From IMG/VR virus record IMGVR_UViG_3300031951_001027, positions 1 to 26,823 of that record: a stretch of DNA of 26,823 nt; one strand, 5' to 3'. Positions 6,572 to 12,602 of this stretch are shown piece after piece. Each line of letters begins with the position of its first letter. Position 1 is the first letter of the stretch. The notes beneath the pieces are model-generated. The model did not search any database, was not told the origin of the DNA, and was given only the letters and a program-made list of their open reading frames with translations. A program made the position numbers and the translations under genes. This DNA comes from a virus.

Positions 6572-6624
6572 AAAAGTAAAGCGGTAAAGCGGTAGATTTC
6601 CTTTGTCCATACCGCTTTACTTTT
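6572..6624. repeat. 15-bp perfect inverted repeat closing the iteron region
   Basis: AAAAGTAAAGCGGTA (6572-6586) and its exact reverse complement (6610-6624) are separated by 23 bp containing a further direct iteron. The right arm ends in TTTT on the plus strand, so it could act as a terminator after the replication operon as well as an origin element. Downstream lie GGAGG (6635-6639) and the next gene. Confidence 0.6.
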
Positions 6625-6645
6625 AACGATTTTTGGAGGTTATCG

Positions 6646-6978
6646 ATGGTCCAACAAGTTGAACAGTTATCCACAGGTTATCCACAGTCGTTGGATGAGA
6701 GGGTTTTTTGCCATGAATGTCAGCATTCATGCATGGTCGAGCAGCGCCAGTCCATGCCAGCAGAGCAGATGGAAAGGCACAGGAAGGTCAACTCAAAACC
6801 ACTCCAGTGGATGTTTGACCAGGCAAAGATTAGGAATGGATGGGCAACCATCACATGGTCCGAACATCAGTGCGGCCAGACTGGCCTTGCCGCATTCCCA
6901 ACCGATGTCAAACACCGATGCCATTTGTTCCAAGCCAAAGCCTCGGCAGTAGAATCGGAGTCATGGTGGTTGACATAA
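6646..6978 (+). CDS. Cys/His-rich putative zinc-binding phage protein (110 aa)
   Basis: A 110-residue protein with an excellent Shine-Dalgarno (GGAGG, 6 nt before ATG). It carries a CHEC knuckle (C22, C25) with H27 and C29 nearby and a second possible ligand set (H90, C92), suggesting a zinc-binding domain; the intervening region is basic and Trp-rich (PLQWMFDQAKIRNGWATITW). Two perfect DnaA boxes (6667-6686) lie within codons 8-14, so part of the origin overlaps its coding sequence. It precedes the VRR-NUC nuclease gene, which it overlaps by 16 bases. No family confidently recognised; a replication- or recombination-linked DNA-binding role is inference from position. Confidence 0.55.
   Translation: MVQQVEQLSTGYPQSLDERVFCHECQHSCMVEQRQSMPAEQMERHRKVNSKPLQWMFDQAKIRNGWATITWSEHQCGQTGLAAFPTDVKHRCHLFQAKASAVESESWWLT
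6667..6686 (+). promoter_or_regulatory. Two tandem perfect DnaA boxes
   Basis: TTATCCACA occurs at 6667-6675 and again at 6678-6686, separated by two bases. Two consensus boxes 11 bp apart in the same orientation would place two DnaA molecules on the same face of the helix. The spacing matches the 11-bp iteron period nearby. Confidence 0.65.
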
Positions 6979-7349
6979 AGCGCAAGCGAAAGAGCATTGA
7001 ACACATTGAGCAAGTCAAGGTGGTGCAGCACTTTCGTGCGTTCTATCCGGAAATCATCATTGCAGCAATACCCAATGGAGGCGATAGAACGGCCTCAGAG
7101 CGCGTTAGGTTGCATTCTGAAGGGGTATTGGCAGGGATGCCTGACCTTTGCGTCTTAGAGCCTAAAAATGGCTTTCATGGGTTATTTTTGGAAATGAAGA
7201 CCAAGGCCGGAGTGGTCTCAAGCAAACAAAGCGCTGTGGGTTTGCAGTTAAACGCAAAAGGATATCTGTGCCTGGTCTCTCGATCAGCACCAGATGCAAT
7301 CAAAATCATTGAGGATTACTTGAATGGCAAAAGCACAAACACTGAGTGA
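6963..7349 (+). CDS. VRR-NUC domain nuclease (Holliday-junction resolvase-like)
   Basis: A 128-residue stand-alone VRR-NUC enzyme of the PD-(D/E)XK superfamily. Key elements from the ATG at 6963 are E13/E16 in the first helix, AIPNGG (35-40), D61 in GMPDL, E77 and K79 in LFLEMKT, and Q89 in SSKQSAVGLQL. Small viral VRR-NUC proteins are structure-specific endonucleases thought to resolve branched replication intermediates before packaging. The open frame extends upstream to 6840, but that stretch lies inside the preceding gene and lacks domain similarity. The start overlaps the preceding stop by 16 bases; the 3' end overlaps the terminase small subunit gene by 26 bases. Confidence 0.85.
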   Translation: MVVDIKRKRKSIEHIEQVKVVQHFRAFYPEIIIAAIPNGGDRTASERVRLHSEGVLAGMPDLCVLEPKNGFHGLFLEMKTKAGVVSSKQSAVGLQLNAKGYLCLVSRSAPDAIKIIEDYLNGKSTNTE

Positions 7350-7830
7350 GCTGGCTGACAACATCGCAACCAGGCAGATGAACCAAAAAGAACTTGCCAA
7401 CATCGAGCGCAAAGAGATGTCTGGGATCAATAAGAAAATTCACGCCTTTGGCGGTGAGGCTATGCTCTTTGACCATATTGCCGAAGGGAAGACCATCGAT
7501 TCAGTGATTAAGTCTTTGGACATAAGCATTGGCGGTTTCTACAAATGGATAGAAAAAGATGCCAAGCGGGGGGAACTCCTCGCACGCGCACGCACGCGAG
7601 GTGGGAGAAGTTTAGCAGAGCAGACGCTGGAAATTGCAGACAACGCAAGCCCTCAAGAGGCGCAAGTGGCCAAGCTGAGAGTGGATACAAGGCGCTGGCT
7701 GGCCTCCAAGCAAGCGCCAGATGAGTATGGTGACAAGCAGCAACCACTGGTCAACATCGACCTTGGAAGCATGGCCCTTGATGCACTGCGCAAGCGCAGC
7801 GTGACAATCGAGGATATGAATACCAAATGA
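7324..7830 (+). CDS. terS: Terminase small subunit
   Basis: A 168-residue protein with an N-terminal helix-turn-helix-like region (about residues 48-76, LFDHIAEGKTIDSVIKSLDI through GGFYKWIEKD). The C-terminal signature RSLAEQTLEIADN, then AKLRVDTRRWLASKQAP and EYGDK (about 96-138), is characteristic of phage small terminase subunits. It should recognise the packaging site and stimulate the large subunit ATPase. The large subunit gene lies 1 kb downstream, separated by a noncoding region and four small genes. Shine-Dalgarno GAGG lies about 9 nt upstream of the ATG; the start overlaps the VRR-NUC gene. Confidence 0.8.
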   Translation: MAKAQTLSELADNIATRQMNQKELANIERKEMSGINKKIHAFGGEAMLFDHIAEGKTIDSVIKSLDISIGGFYKWIEKDAKRGELLARARTRGGRSLAEQTLEIADNASPQEAQVAKLRVDTRRWLASKQAPDEYGDKQQPLVNIDLGSMALDALRKRSVTIEDMNTK

Positions 7831-8140
7831 TTCAGTCACTTTATACAACGATCATTATGTTAAGTGGACAAGTCGTTATCCACAGAATTAAGTGCATCAA
7901 AGTATTACAAGCCTAGTTATGCACAGGAATCTGTGGATAAAGTTGGCCAAAATCTGGGGACAAGTCGGTGGTGGCCAGCTGGCGGTCGGTGGCGCGACCC
8001 CCCCCATGGCCGGATCGGAGGGGGCGACTGTGGCGGCACTAAACACCTACAAAAAAAATTTTCTAAAAAATAAAAAAATAATTTAACAAACAAGTCAAAT
8101 TGTGCAAAAATGTCAACTCCACAAACAACGGAGCAAACGA
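7831..8140. other. 310-bp noncoding region: DnaA-type boxes, GC hairpin, A-tract block
   Basis: No convincing gene is present. From left to right it holds a DnaA box TTATCCACA (7876-7884), a one-mismatch box TTATGCACA (7917-7925) and an inverted perfect box TGTGGATAA (7932-7940). A 10-bp direct repeat GGACAAGTCG occurs at 7866-7875 and 7958-7967, and its core ACAAGTC again at 8090-8096. A palindrome GCCAGCTGGC spans 7974-7983. A GC-rich hairpin joins eight C residues (7998-8005) with GGAGGGGG (8017-8024). An A/T block (8051-8085) has a single C. The layout suits an unwinding element beside DnaA sites, or a packaging site next to terS; it may also carry a late promoter. Confidence 0.6.
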
Positions 8141-8305
8141 ATGAAATCTAAACTAGCGACAGTGATCTTCAAAGGTCAGGAGTGGGTCGTCATTGACTCG
8201 ACTGAGACTAGAGACGAAAAAGTGTTTTGCAAGCTAATGAGCTTGGATGGGACAACTGTTTTGCACGCATGGGTCGACATTAACCTGATCGTGGGGATAA
8301 TATGA
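8141..8305 (+). CDS. Small hypothetical phage protein (54 aa)
   Basis: A 54-residue protein beginning MKSKLATVIFKGQEWVVIDS, mostly beta strand (EWVVID, KVFCKLM, TVLHAWVDINLIV), resembling a small SH3-like or beta-barrel fold. The ATG at 8141 has GGAG seven to eight bases upstream; a GTG at 8102 would extend it into the A/T-rich region without a ribosome site and is rejected. The leader (ACGGAGCAAACGAATG) is strikingly like that of the minus-strand 71-residue gene. It is first in a chain of overlapping genes leading to the large terminase. Function unknown. Confidence 0.6.
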   Translation: MKSKLATVIFKGQEWVVIDSTETRDEKVFCKLMSLDGTTVLHAWVDINLIVGII

Positions 8306-8463
8306 ATATTACGTTATTAACTAAAGTGCGCCAGTTATTCAATGTTGATTATGTGCCGCGCAGTACTAATCGACATAATCAACTGCAATATATCAAGGCA
8401 ATTAGATTATTAGGTGATAAATGGTTAATCCATAAAAATAATGAAGTGCAGAAAATACAGTGA
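8302..8463 (+). CDS. Small hypothetical phage protein (53 aa)
   Basis: A 53-residue basic protein starting MNITLLTKVRQLFNVDYVPR, joined to the preceding gene by an ATGA overlap and to the following gene by a GTGA overlap. Two helices (TLLTKVRQLF, YIKAIRLLG) flank an Arg/Asn-rich loop, followed by KWLIHKNNEV. The region is A+T-rich relative to neighbours. The short basic helical layout could suit a winged-helix or other small DNA-binding fold, but no family is recognised. Confidence 0.5.
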   Translation: MNITLLTKVRQLFNVDYVPRSTNRHNQLQYIKAIRLLGDKWLIHKNNEVQKIQ

Positions 8464-8657
8464 AGAGTAATTTTGTAAATAACCATATTCGGTTAAATGG
8501 GAATATGCATGGCCATAAATTACGGCTTTGTAATAAATGCGAAGAGATGAAGCCACCAGAGGGTGGGGTGCAGATGAGTGTGGCCAGGTGGATATGTGCA
8601 TCGTGCTGGACCGATCGGGAGACGGGCCGGAATCTGAAACAAGCGAGGATGAAATGA
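8460..8657 (+). CDS. Zinc-ribbon-like small protein (65 aa)
   Basis: A 65-residue protein starting at GTG (8460) in a four-base GTGA overlap with the preceding stop. Two CxxC knuckles, C24/C27 (LCNKCEEMKP) and C46/C49 (WICASCW), are spaced like a zinc ribbon. Phage proteins of this type often act as small transcriptional or DNA-binding adaptors. It ends in an ATGA overlap with the next gene. The four-cysteine pattern and the coupled start and stop make it a credible gene; its exact role is unknown. Confidence 0.6.
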   Translation: MKSNFVNNHIRLNGNMHGHKLRLCNKCEEMKPPEGGVQMSVARWICASCWTDRETGRNLKQARMK

Positions 8658-8857
8658 CTGATTTGTTGACAGCGATGCATTTGTCGGTGATGTTGCTGGA
8701 TTTGAAGATTCGGATGATGGAGGCGATACAAGAGGAGAGGTTTGACCTGGCGATGACTTACCACTTGTTGATACTTGTGAGGACTGATGAGCTTCAGGCG
8801 CACAGATGGGCGATGAGTCCCAAGGCATGGGCCATCTATGAGACGATCCACCCATGA
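8654..8857 (+). CDS. Small helical hypothetical protein (67 aa)
   Basis: A 67-residue, Met- and Leu-rich, wholly helical protein beginning MTDLLTAMHLSVMLLDLKIR. The frame is open upstream to 8537, but ATG 8654 gives ATGA overlaps at both ends, with the zinc-ribbon gene and with the large terminase gene. It has no membrane segment of clear length; the amphipathic helices suggest a small oligomer. Immediate linkage to terL may mean an accessory role in packaging, which is inference only. Confidence 0.5.
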   Translation: MTDLLTAMHLSVMLLDLKIRMMEAIQEERFDLAMTYHLLILVRTDELQAHRWAMSPKAWAIYETIHP

Positions 8858-10260
8858 AAGAAAATGTCTTTTCGCAGTGGGTAGAGAGGTATCAGCCTGA
8901 CCCCGTGTTGTTTGTGCGGGAGGTTTTGGGGGTTGACCCTGACCCGTGGCAAGTGAAGTTTCTTGGGGCGATTGCCCGTGGTGATCGGAAGATAAGCGTT
9001 AGAAGTGGCCACGGGGTGGGAAAGAGTACGGCCAGCAGCTGGGCCATGCTCTGGTACTTTATGACCAGGAGTCCGGTCAAGGTGGTGGTGACAGCGCCAA
9101 CGAGCAGTCAGTTATATGACGCGATGTTTGCAGAGCTAAAGAGGTGGATCAATGCGATGCCATTGCCTTTGCAGGGACTGCTGACTGTCAAGCAAGAGAG
9201 GATTGAATTTAATGCTGCACCGACTGAGATGTTTATTTCTGCCAGGACAAGTCGGGCAGAGCAGCCAGAGGCTTTGCAGGGGATTCACTCAGAGAACGTG
9301 ATGCTGGTGGCTGATGAGGCCAGTGGTGTGCCAGAGCAAGTGTTTGAGGCGGCAGCTGGCTCGATGTCTGGCCACAATGCGGTGACGCTGTTACTGGGGA
9401 ATCCGGTCAGAAGCTCTGGGTTCTTTTACGACACCCACACGCGCCTGTCTGATGAGTGGACCACGTTTCAAGTGGCTTGCACTGATTCACCCCGTGTCTC
9501 AGATGAGTACGTCAAAGAGATGGCCATGCGGTATGGCGAGGAGAGCAATGTCTACCGGATCAGGGTGATCGGGGAGTTTCCCAAGGGGGATGACGACACT
9601 GTGATTGCCATGGATTTGCTGGAGAGTGCGGTCAATCGGGATGTCGCGCCAAGTGACTATGCGCCCATGATCTGGGGGTTGGATGTGGCGCGGTTTGGAA
9701 GTGACCGATCAGCACTGTGCAAAAGGCAGGGCAATGCGGTCACAGAGAATATCCGGACATGGAAGAATCTGGACCTGATGCAATTGACTGGCGCGGTGGT
9801 GGCTGAGTATCAGGCATTGCCACCAAGCCAGCAGCCAAAGGAAATACTGGTCGATTCAATCGGACTTGGGGCTGGGGTGGTGGATCGGCTGCGGGAGCTG
9901 GGGCTACCGGCCAGAGGGATCAATGTGTCAGAGTCACCAGCCATGGGTGGGACTTATAGAAATCTGAAGGCAGAGCTTTGGTACAGGGCAAGAGCCTGGC
10001 TTGAGGCACGGGACTGCAAGATGCCAAAGGATGATGTCTTGATTGCCGAGCTGGCCACAGTGCGGTACAACTTCACCAGCAATGGCAAGATCGCTATTGA
10101 GGGAAAAGACGAGATCAAGAGGCGCGGCCTGCCAAGTCCTGACAAGGCCGATGCCTTTGTCCTGACATTTGCAAGTGATGCGGTGATGGGGATGTACGGG
10201 AGCAGTGGCTCAAGCAAATGGTCACAGCCCCTGCGCAGAAACCTTGTCAGGGTTGCATAA
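8854..10260 (+). CDS. terL: Terminase large subunit
   Basis: A 468-residue packaging motor. The ATPase domain has Walker A SGHGVGKST (51-59), Walker B MLVADEA (150-156) and the coupling motif LLLGNP (179-184). The C-terminal RNase H-like nuclease has acidic residues D277 (GLDVARFG), D334 (ILVDSIG) and D433 (KADAFVL). Length and motif order match complete large terminases. It translocates DNA into the prohead through the portal and cuts the concatemer. It starts in an ATGA overlap with the preceding small gene and is followed by small basic proteins and portal in the standard order. Confidence 0.95.
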   Translation: MKENVFSQWVERYQPDPVLFVREVLGVDPDPWQVKFLGAIARGDRKISVRSGHGVGKSTASSWAMLWYFMTRSPVKVVVTAPTSSQLYDAMFAELKRWINAMPLPLQGLLTVKQERIEFNAAPTEMFISARTSRAEQPEALQGIHSENVMLVADEASGVPEQVFEAAAGSMSGHNAVTLLLGNPVRSSGFFYDTHTRLSDEWTTFQVACTDSPRVSDEYVKEMAMRYGEESNVYRIRVIGEFPKGDDDTVIAMDLLESAVNRDVAPSDYAPMIWGLDVARFGSDRSALCKRQGNAVTENIRTWKNLDLMQLTGAVVAEYQALPPSQQPKEILVDSIGLGAGVVDRLRELGLPARGINVSESPAMGGTYRNLKAELWYRARAWLEARDCKMPKDDVLIAELATVRYNFTSNGKIAIEGKDEIKRRGLPSPDKADAFVLTFASDAVMGMYGSSGSSKWSQPLRRNLVRVA

Positions 10261-10292
10261 TTCGGGTATTGACAAACCAATGGGGGAAACCT

Positions 10293-10481
10293 ATGAAGGC
10301 AATGAGTAAAGCGCAAAAGAAGGTCGGCAAGGTGATGAAAGAGTTTGGCTCTGGCAAACTGCACTCCGGCAAGGGTGGACCGGTTGTGAAGAATCCCAAG
10401 CAGGCCATTGCCATTGCAATGTCTGAGGCAAAACTGCCCATGCGCGGTCAGCGCACGGCAAAGAACAAGGCGAAAAAATAA
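10293..10481 (+). CDS. Small basic phage protein, DUF6496-like (62 aa)
   Basis: A 62-residue lysine-rich protein, recognised by the pattern KAQKKVGKVMKEFGSGKLHSG then KNPKQAIAIAMSEA, as in the DUF6496 group of small phage proteins. The ATG at 10293 follows GGGGGAAA at a good distance; the frame opens further upstream, but inside terL. The next gene starts on its last base (TAATG). High positive charge suggests nucleic-acid binding, perhaps a virion-packaged DNA-binding peptide, but no function is established. Confidence 0.75.
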   Translation: MKAMSKAQKKVGKVMKEFGSGKLHSGKGGPVVKNPKQAIAIAMSEAKLPMRGQRTAKNKAKK

Positions 10482-10960
10482 TGGCTACTTTAAAACGCAC
10501 CATGGAACAAGTCATGGACAGGGAAGAGGGCGAGGACATGAGCGCAGGCGAGAACTGCCCATTGCCCACGCAAGACATTACCCTCAATCTGAAAAACCGC
10601 GCCAAGGCAATCACCAGCGCTGGCTATGGTCCTGAGAATCCCAAACTGCCCAATGAGGCTTTTTGGCGCAAAAAGGCTGACCAGTGGGATGTGAGCATGG
10701 ATGACGCAAAGCAGAGCGTATGCGGTAACTGCGCGGCATTCAATGTGTCTGACAGCATCAAAGAGTGCATTGCCCAAGGCATTGGCATGGAAGCAGACCC
10801 TTGGGGAACAATCAAGTTGGCTGATCTGGGTTACTGTGAAATCTTTGATTTCAAGTGCGCAGCCAGTAGAACGTGCGATGCATGGGTGGTCGGTGGCCCG
10901 AACACTGGCGAGCAAGAGGGTGAAGAATCTGAAGAGTATGAAGAGGGAGAAGAGGAATGA
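10481..10960 (+). CDS. Six-cysteine putative metal or Fe-S binding phage protein (159 aa)
   Basis: A 159-residue protein with an N-terminal helical region, a cysteine-rich core and a strongly acidic tail (EQEGEESEEYEEGEEE). The cysteines are C81, C84 (CGNCAAF), C96, C119 (GYCEIF), C126 and C132 (RTCDAW), a pattern suggesting a zinc or small iron-sulfur domain similar in look to high-potential iron-sulfur proteins. It lies between terminase and portal and starts on the last base of the preceding stop (TAATG). A structural or head-maturation role is plausible from position; the cofactor is unproven. Confidence 0.65.
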   Translation: MATLKRTMEQVMDREEGEDMSAGENCPLPTQDITLNLKNRAKAITSAGYGPENPKLPNEAFWRKKADQWDVSMDDAKQSVCGNCAAFNVSDSIKECIAQGIGMEADPWGTIKLADLGYCEIFDFKCAASRTCDAWVVGGPNTGEQEGEESEEYEEGEEE

Positions 10961-11109
10961 AGCAAGGTTTGTATTCCAACATTGCAGCAAAGCGTGAGCG
11001 TATTAAGGCAGGCTCTGGCGAGAAGATGCGCAAGCCTGGTGCTAAAGGCGCTCCATCAGCTGCTGATTTCAAGGCTGCGGCCAAAACTGCAAAGAAACCA
11101 AAGAAATGA
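10957..11109 (+). CDS. Small basic phage protein (50 aa)
   Basis: A 50-residue basic protein, MKQGLYSNIAAKRERIKAGS at the start, then GEKMRKPGAKGAP and a Lys/Ala tail. This pattern is common among small proteins encoded between terminase and portal genes of podovirus-like phages and is usually left unnamed. It is joined by ATGA overlaps on both sides. A DNA-associated virion role is likely from charge and location but not demonstrated. Confidence 0.7.
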   Translation: MKQGLYSNIAAKRERIKAGSGEKMRKPGAKGAPSAADFKAAAKTAKKPKK

Positions 11110-11402
11110 AGACCCCAGCTTGGCAGCGCAAAGAGGGCAAGTCACCATCTGGTGGTTTGAATGCCAAGGGTCGGGCAAGTGCCAAGGCCGAGGGCATGAA
11201 CTTGAAAGCGCCAGTCAAGGATGGCGACAACCCAAGACGCGCATCATTCTTGGCGCGCATGGGCAATATGCCTGGTCCTGAGATGAAGGGCGGTGAGCCG
11301 ACTAGGCTGCTGCTGTCACTCAAGGCATGGGGCGCAAGCTCCAAGGCTGATGCCAAGGCCAAGGCGGCTGCCATCAGTGCCAGGAACAAGGCCAAGAAAT
11401 GA
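11106..11402 (+). CDS. Basic phage protein, DUF6321-like (98 aa)
   Basis: A 98-residue basic protein recognised by KTPAWQRKEGKSPSGGLNAK, then NPRRASFLARMGNMPGPE and TRLLLSLKAWGASSKADAKAK, the DUF6321-like pattern seen near phage structural genes. Composition is Ala/Lys/Gly-rich with no signal peptide. ATGA overlaps couple it to both neighbours. Probably a virion or DNA-associated protein; its biochemical role is unknown. Confidence 0.75.
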   Translation: MKTPAWQRKEGKSPSGGLNAKGRASAKAEGMNLKAPVKDGDNPRRASFLARMGNMPGPEMKGGEPTRLLLSLKAWGASSKADAKAKAAAISARNKAKK

Positions 11403-12094
11403 TTTGTCCGATTGTCATTGCCACTGTCAAGGGCCACGGGTTGGCCGTATTGCTAGAGTCAATCAGGCAATACGCGCCAGAGTGTCCGGTTTACTTGCGC
11501 GGCCCAGAGTCAGTCATTGAGCATTTTGATGCTGACTTCAAGATTTATGGCCAGCCAAGGAACTTTGGCGAGGATTACAACGAAATCATTGAGGCGGCAC
11601 TCAAAGACTGGTCATCATGCATTGTGGCCAATGACGACATAGTGCTGACACCCACCAGCGTGAAGGTGCTGATGGAAGATGTGGCCATTGTCAGGACCAT
11701 GAACAGCTACAAAGCTGGGTGGGTTGCATCAAGGACTGATGCGGCCAGACCTTGTCAGAATGTGCGAATCACTGAACAGCCAGAGAAGCTGAACTTTTAC
11801 AAATTCCCATCAGAGGCCCACATCAAAATGGTCCAAGAAATCAGCCCAATCTTTGCATGGATATCAAGTGATGCATTTGAAGAGGCAAAGTTTCCCCCTC
11901 TGAATTGGTACTCAGATGATGTGCATTGTATGGACTTAATCCAAAAAGGCTATGCCCATTATGTGAGTGCCAGTTATGTCCACCACATTGGCAGCAACAC
12001 CATTGGCTTTAATGCTCAGAAGCTCCATGAGGATGCGCTGCCATGGCTTAGAGAAAACAGACCCGAATATGCGAGTGCCTGGTTTGATTCTTAA
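11399..12094 (+). CDS. GT-A-like glycosyltransferase
   Basis: A 231-residue protein with a nucleotide-sugar-binding-like N-terminus (MICPIVIATVKGHGLAVLLE), an NDD motif (78-80, IVANDDIVL) in the place of the DxD that binds metal and UDP/GDP-sugar, and a C-terminal WYSDDVHCMDLIQKGY region typical of GT2-like folds. It should transfer a sugar to a phage protein, DNA base or host glycan; the acceptor cannot be read from sequence. It starts in an ATGA overlap with the preceding basic protein gene, and the methyltransferase gene overlaps its 3' end by 26 bases. The pair may act on the same substrate. Confidence 0.65.
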   Translation: MICPIVIATVKGHGLAVLLESIRQYAPECPVYLRGPESVIEHFDADFKIYGQPRNFGEDYNEIIEAALKDWSSCIVANDDIVLTPTSVKVLMEDVAIVRTMNSYKAGWVASRTDAARPCQNVRITEQPEKLNFYKFPSEAHIKMVQEISPIFAWISSDAFEEAKFPPLNWYSDDVHCMDLIQKGYAHYVSASYVHHIGSNTIGFNAQKLHEDALPWLRENRPEYASAWFDS

Positions 12095-12602
12095 TCTAGG
12101 CTCTGGCAAAGACTGGTGTTCTGAATATCTGAATGCAGATATTCAAGCCAGCAAGAATCCTGACTGGCTGGTGGATATCAGCAAGATTAAGTGGGGCGAC
12201 ACGCTAGAGACTAGGTTTGGCCAGCTAGAAATCGTGCCAGGAATGTTTGAGGTGATACTGGCCAATGATGTGCTGGAACACATCCCCAATCTGGTGGATG
12301 CCATGACCAACTGCAAAGAATTGCTGATGGTGGGTGGCCAGATGCGGATTCATGTGCCGTATGAGCTGAGTCTTGGCGCTTGGCAAGACCCAACCCATGT
12401 CAGGGCATTTAACGAGAATTCTTGGAAATACTACACCGAGTGGCACTGGTACTTGGGCTGGCCTGATCGGTTTGAGCTGACAACACTGGAAATGCGTCTC
12501 TCAAAGGTGGGAGAAGCACTAGAATTGCCACAAGACGAAATTATCCGCACCCCAAGGGCTGTGGACTCCATGTATGTGGTTCTTACAAAGGTCAAGCCAT
12601 GA
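12069..12602 (+). CDS. Class I SAM-dependent methyltransferase
   Basis: A 177-residue Rossmann-fold methyltransferase. Motif I is LNLGSGKDW (8-16), followed by the acidic LNADI (21-25), DWLVDISKI (32-40), the motif IV-like ANDVLEHI (65-72) and GGQMRIHVPY (89-98). It most resembles the small-molecule or sugar-modifying Methyltransf_11 type rather than DNA methylases, since no NPPY or DPPY motif is visible. The ATG at 12069 puts the glycine motif at its usual N-terminal place; upstream in-frame sequence lies in the glycosyltransferase gene. The start site is weak and probably coupled to the preceding gene; the end overlaps the portal gene (ATGA). Confidence 0.75.
   Translation: MRVPGLILNLGSGKDWCSEYLNADIQASKNPDWLVDISKIKWGDTLETRFGQLEIVPGMFEVILANDVLEHIPNLVDAMTNCKELLMVGGQMRIHVPYELSLGAWQDPTHVRAFNENSWKYYTEWHWYLGWPDRFELTTLEMRLSKVGEALELPQDEIIRTPRAVDSMYVVLTKVKP

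Larger units (their letters stand above)
6439..6620. repeat. Iteron array of a probable replication origin
   Basis: Eight copies of an 11-bp element. GTAAAGCGGTA occurs at 6439-6449, 6469-6479, 6576-6586 and 6584-6594. The variant GTAAACAGGTA occurs at 6447-6457 and 6458-6468. Inverted copies lie at 6480-6490 (one mismatch) and 6610-6620. Copies 6447, 6458 and 6469 are spaced exactly 11 bp apart, about one helical turn, so bound proteins would sit on one face. The array begins in the stop codon of the primase-helicase and is interleaved with a DnaA box and hairpins, the usual design of an iteron-controlled theta origin. Confidence 0.75.

Noticed and set aside
7864-8086. Two overlapping plus-strand open frames in the terS-terL gap
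   Set aside because: They cross the DnaA boxes, the C8 run and the A-tract block, have odd composition and no suitable ribosome site; treated as noncoding.
8402-8855. Long minus-strand open frames opposite the small genes before terL
   Set aside because: They mirror the coupled plus-strand genes, are unusually rich in His, Ser and Pro, and have no ribosome site or promoter.
10490-10990. 166-residue minus-strand frame opposite the six-cysteine protein
   Set aside because: The plus-strand gene has conserved-looking cysteine motifs and coupled junctions; the antisense frame is a shadow.
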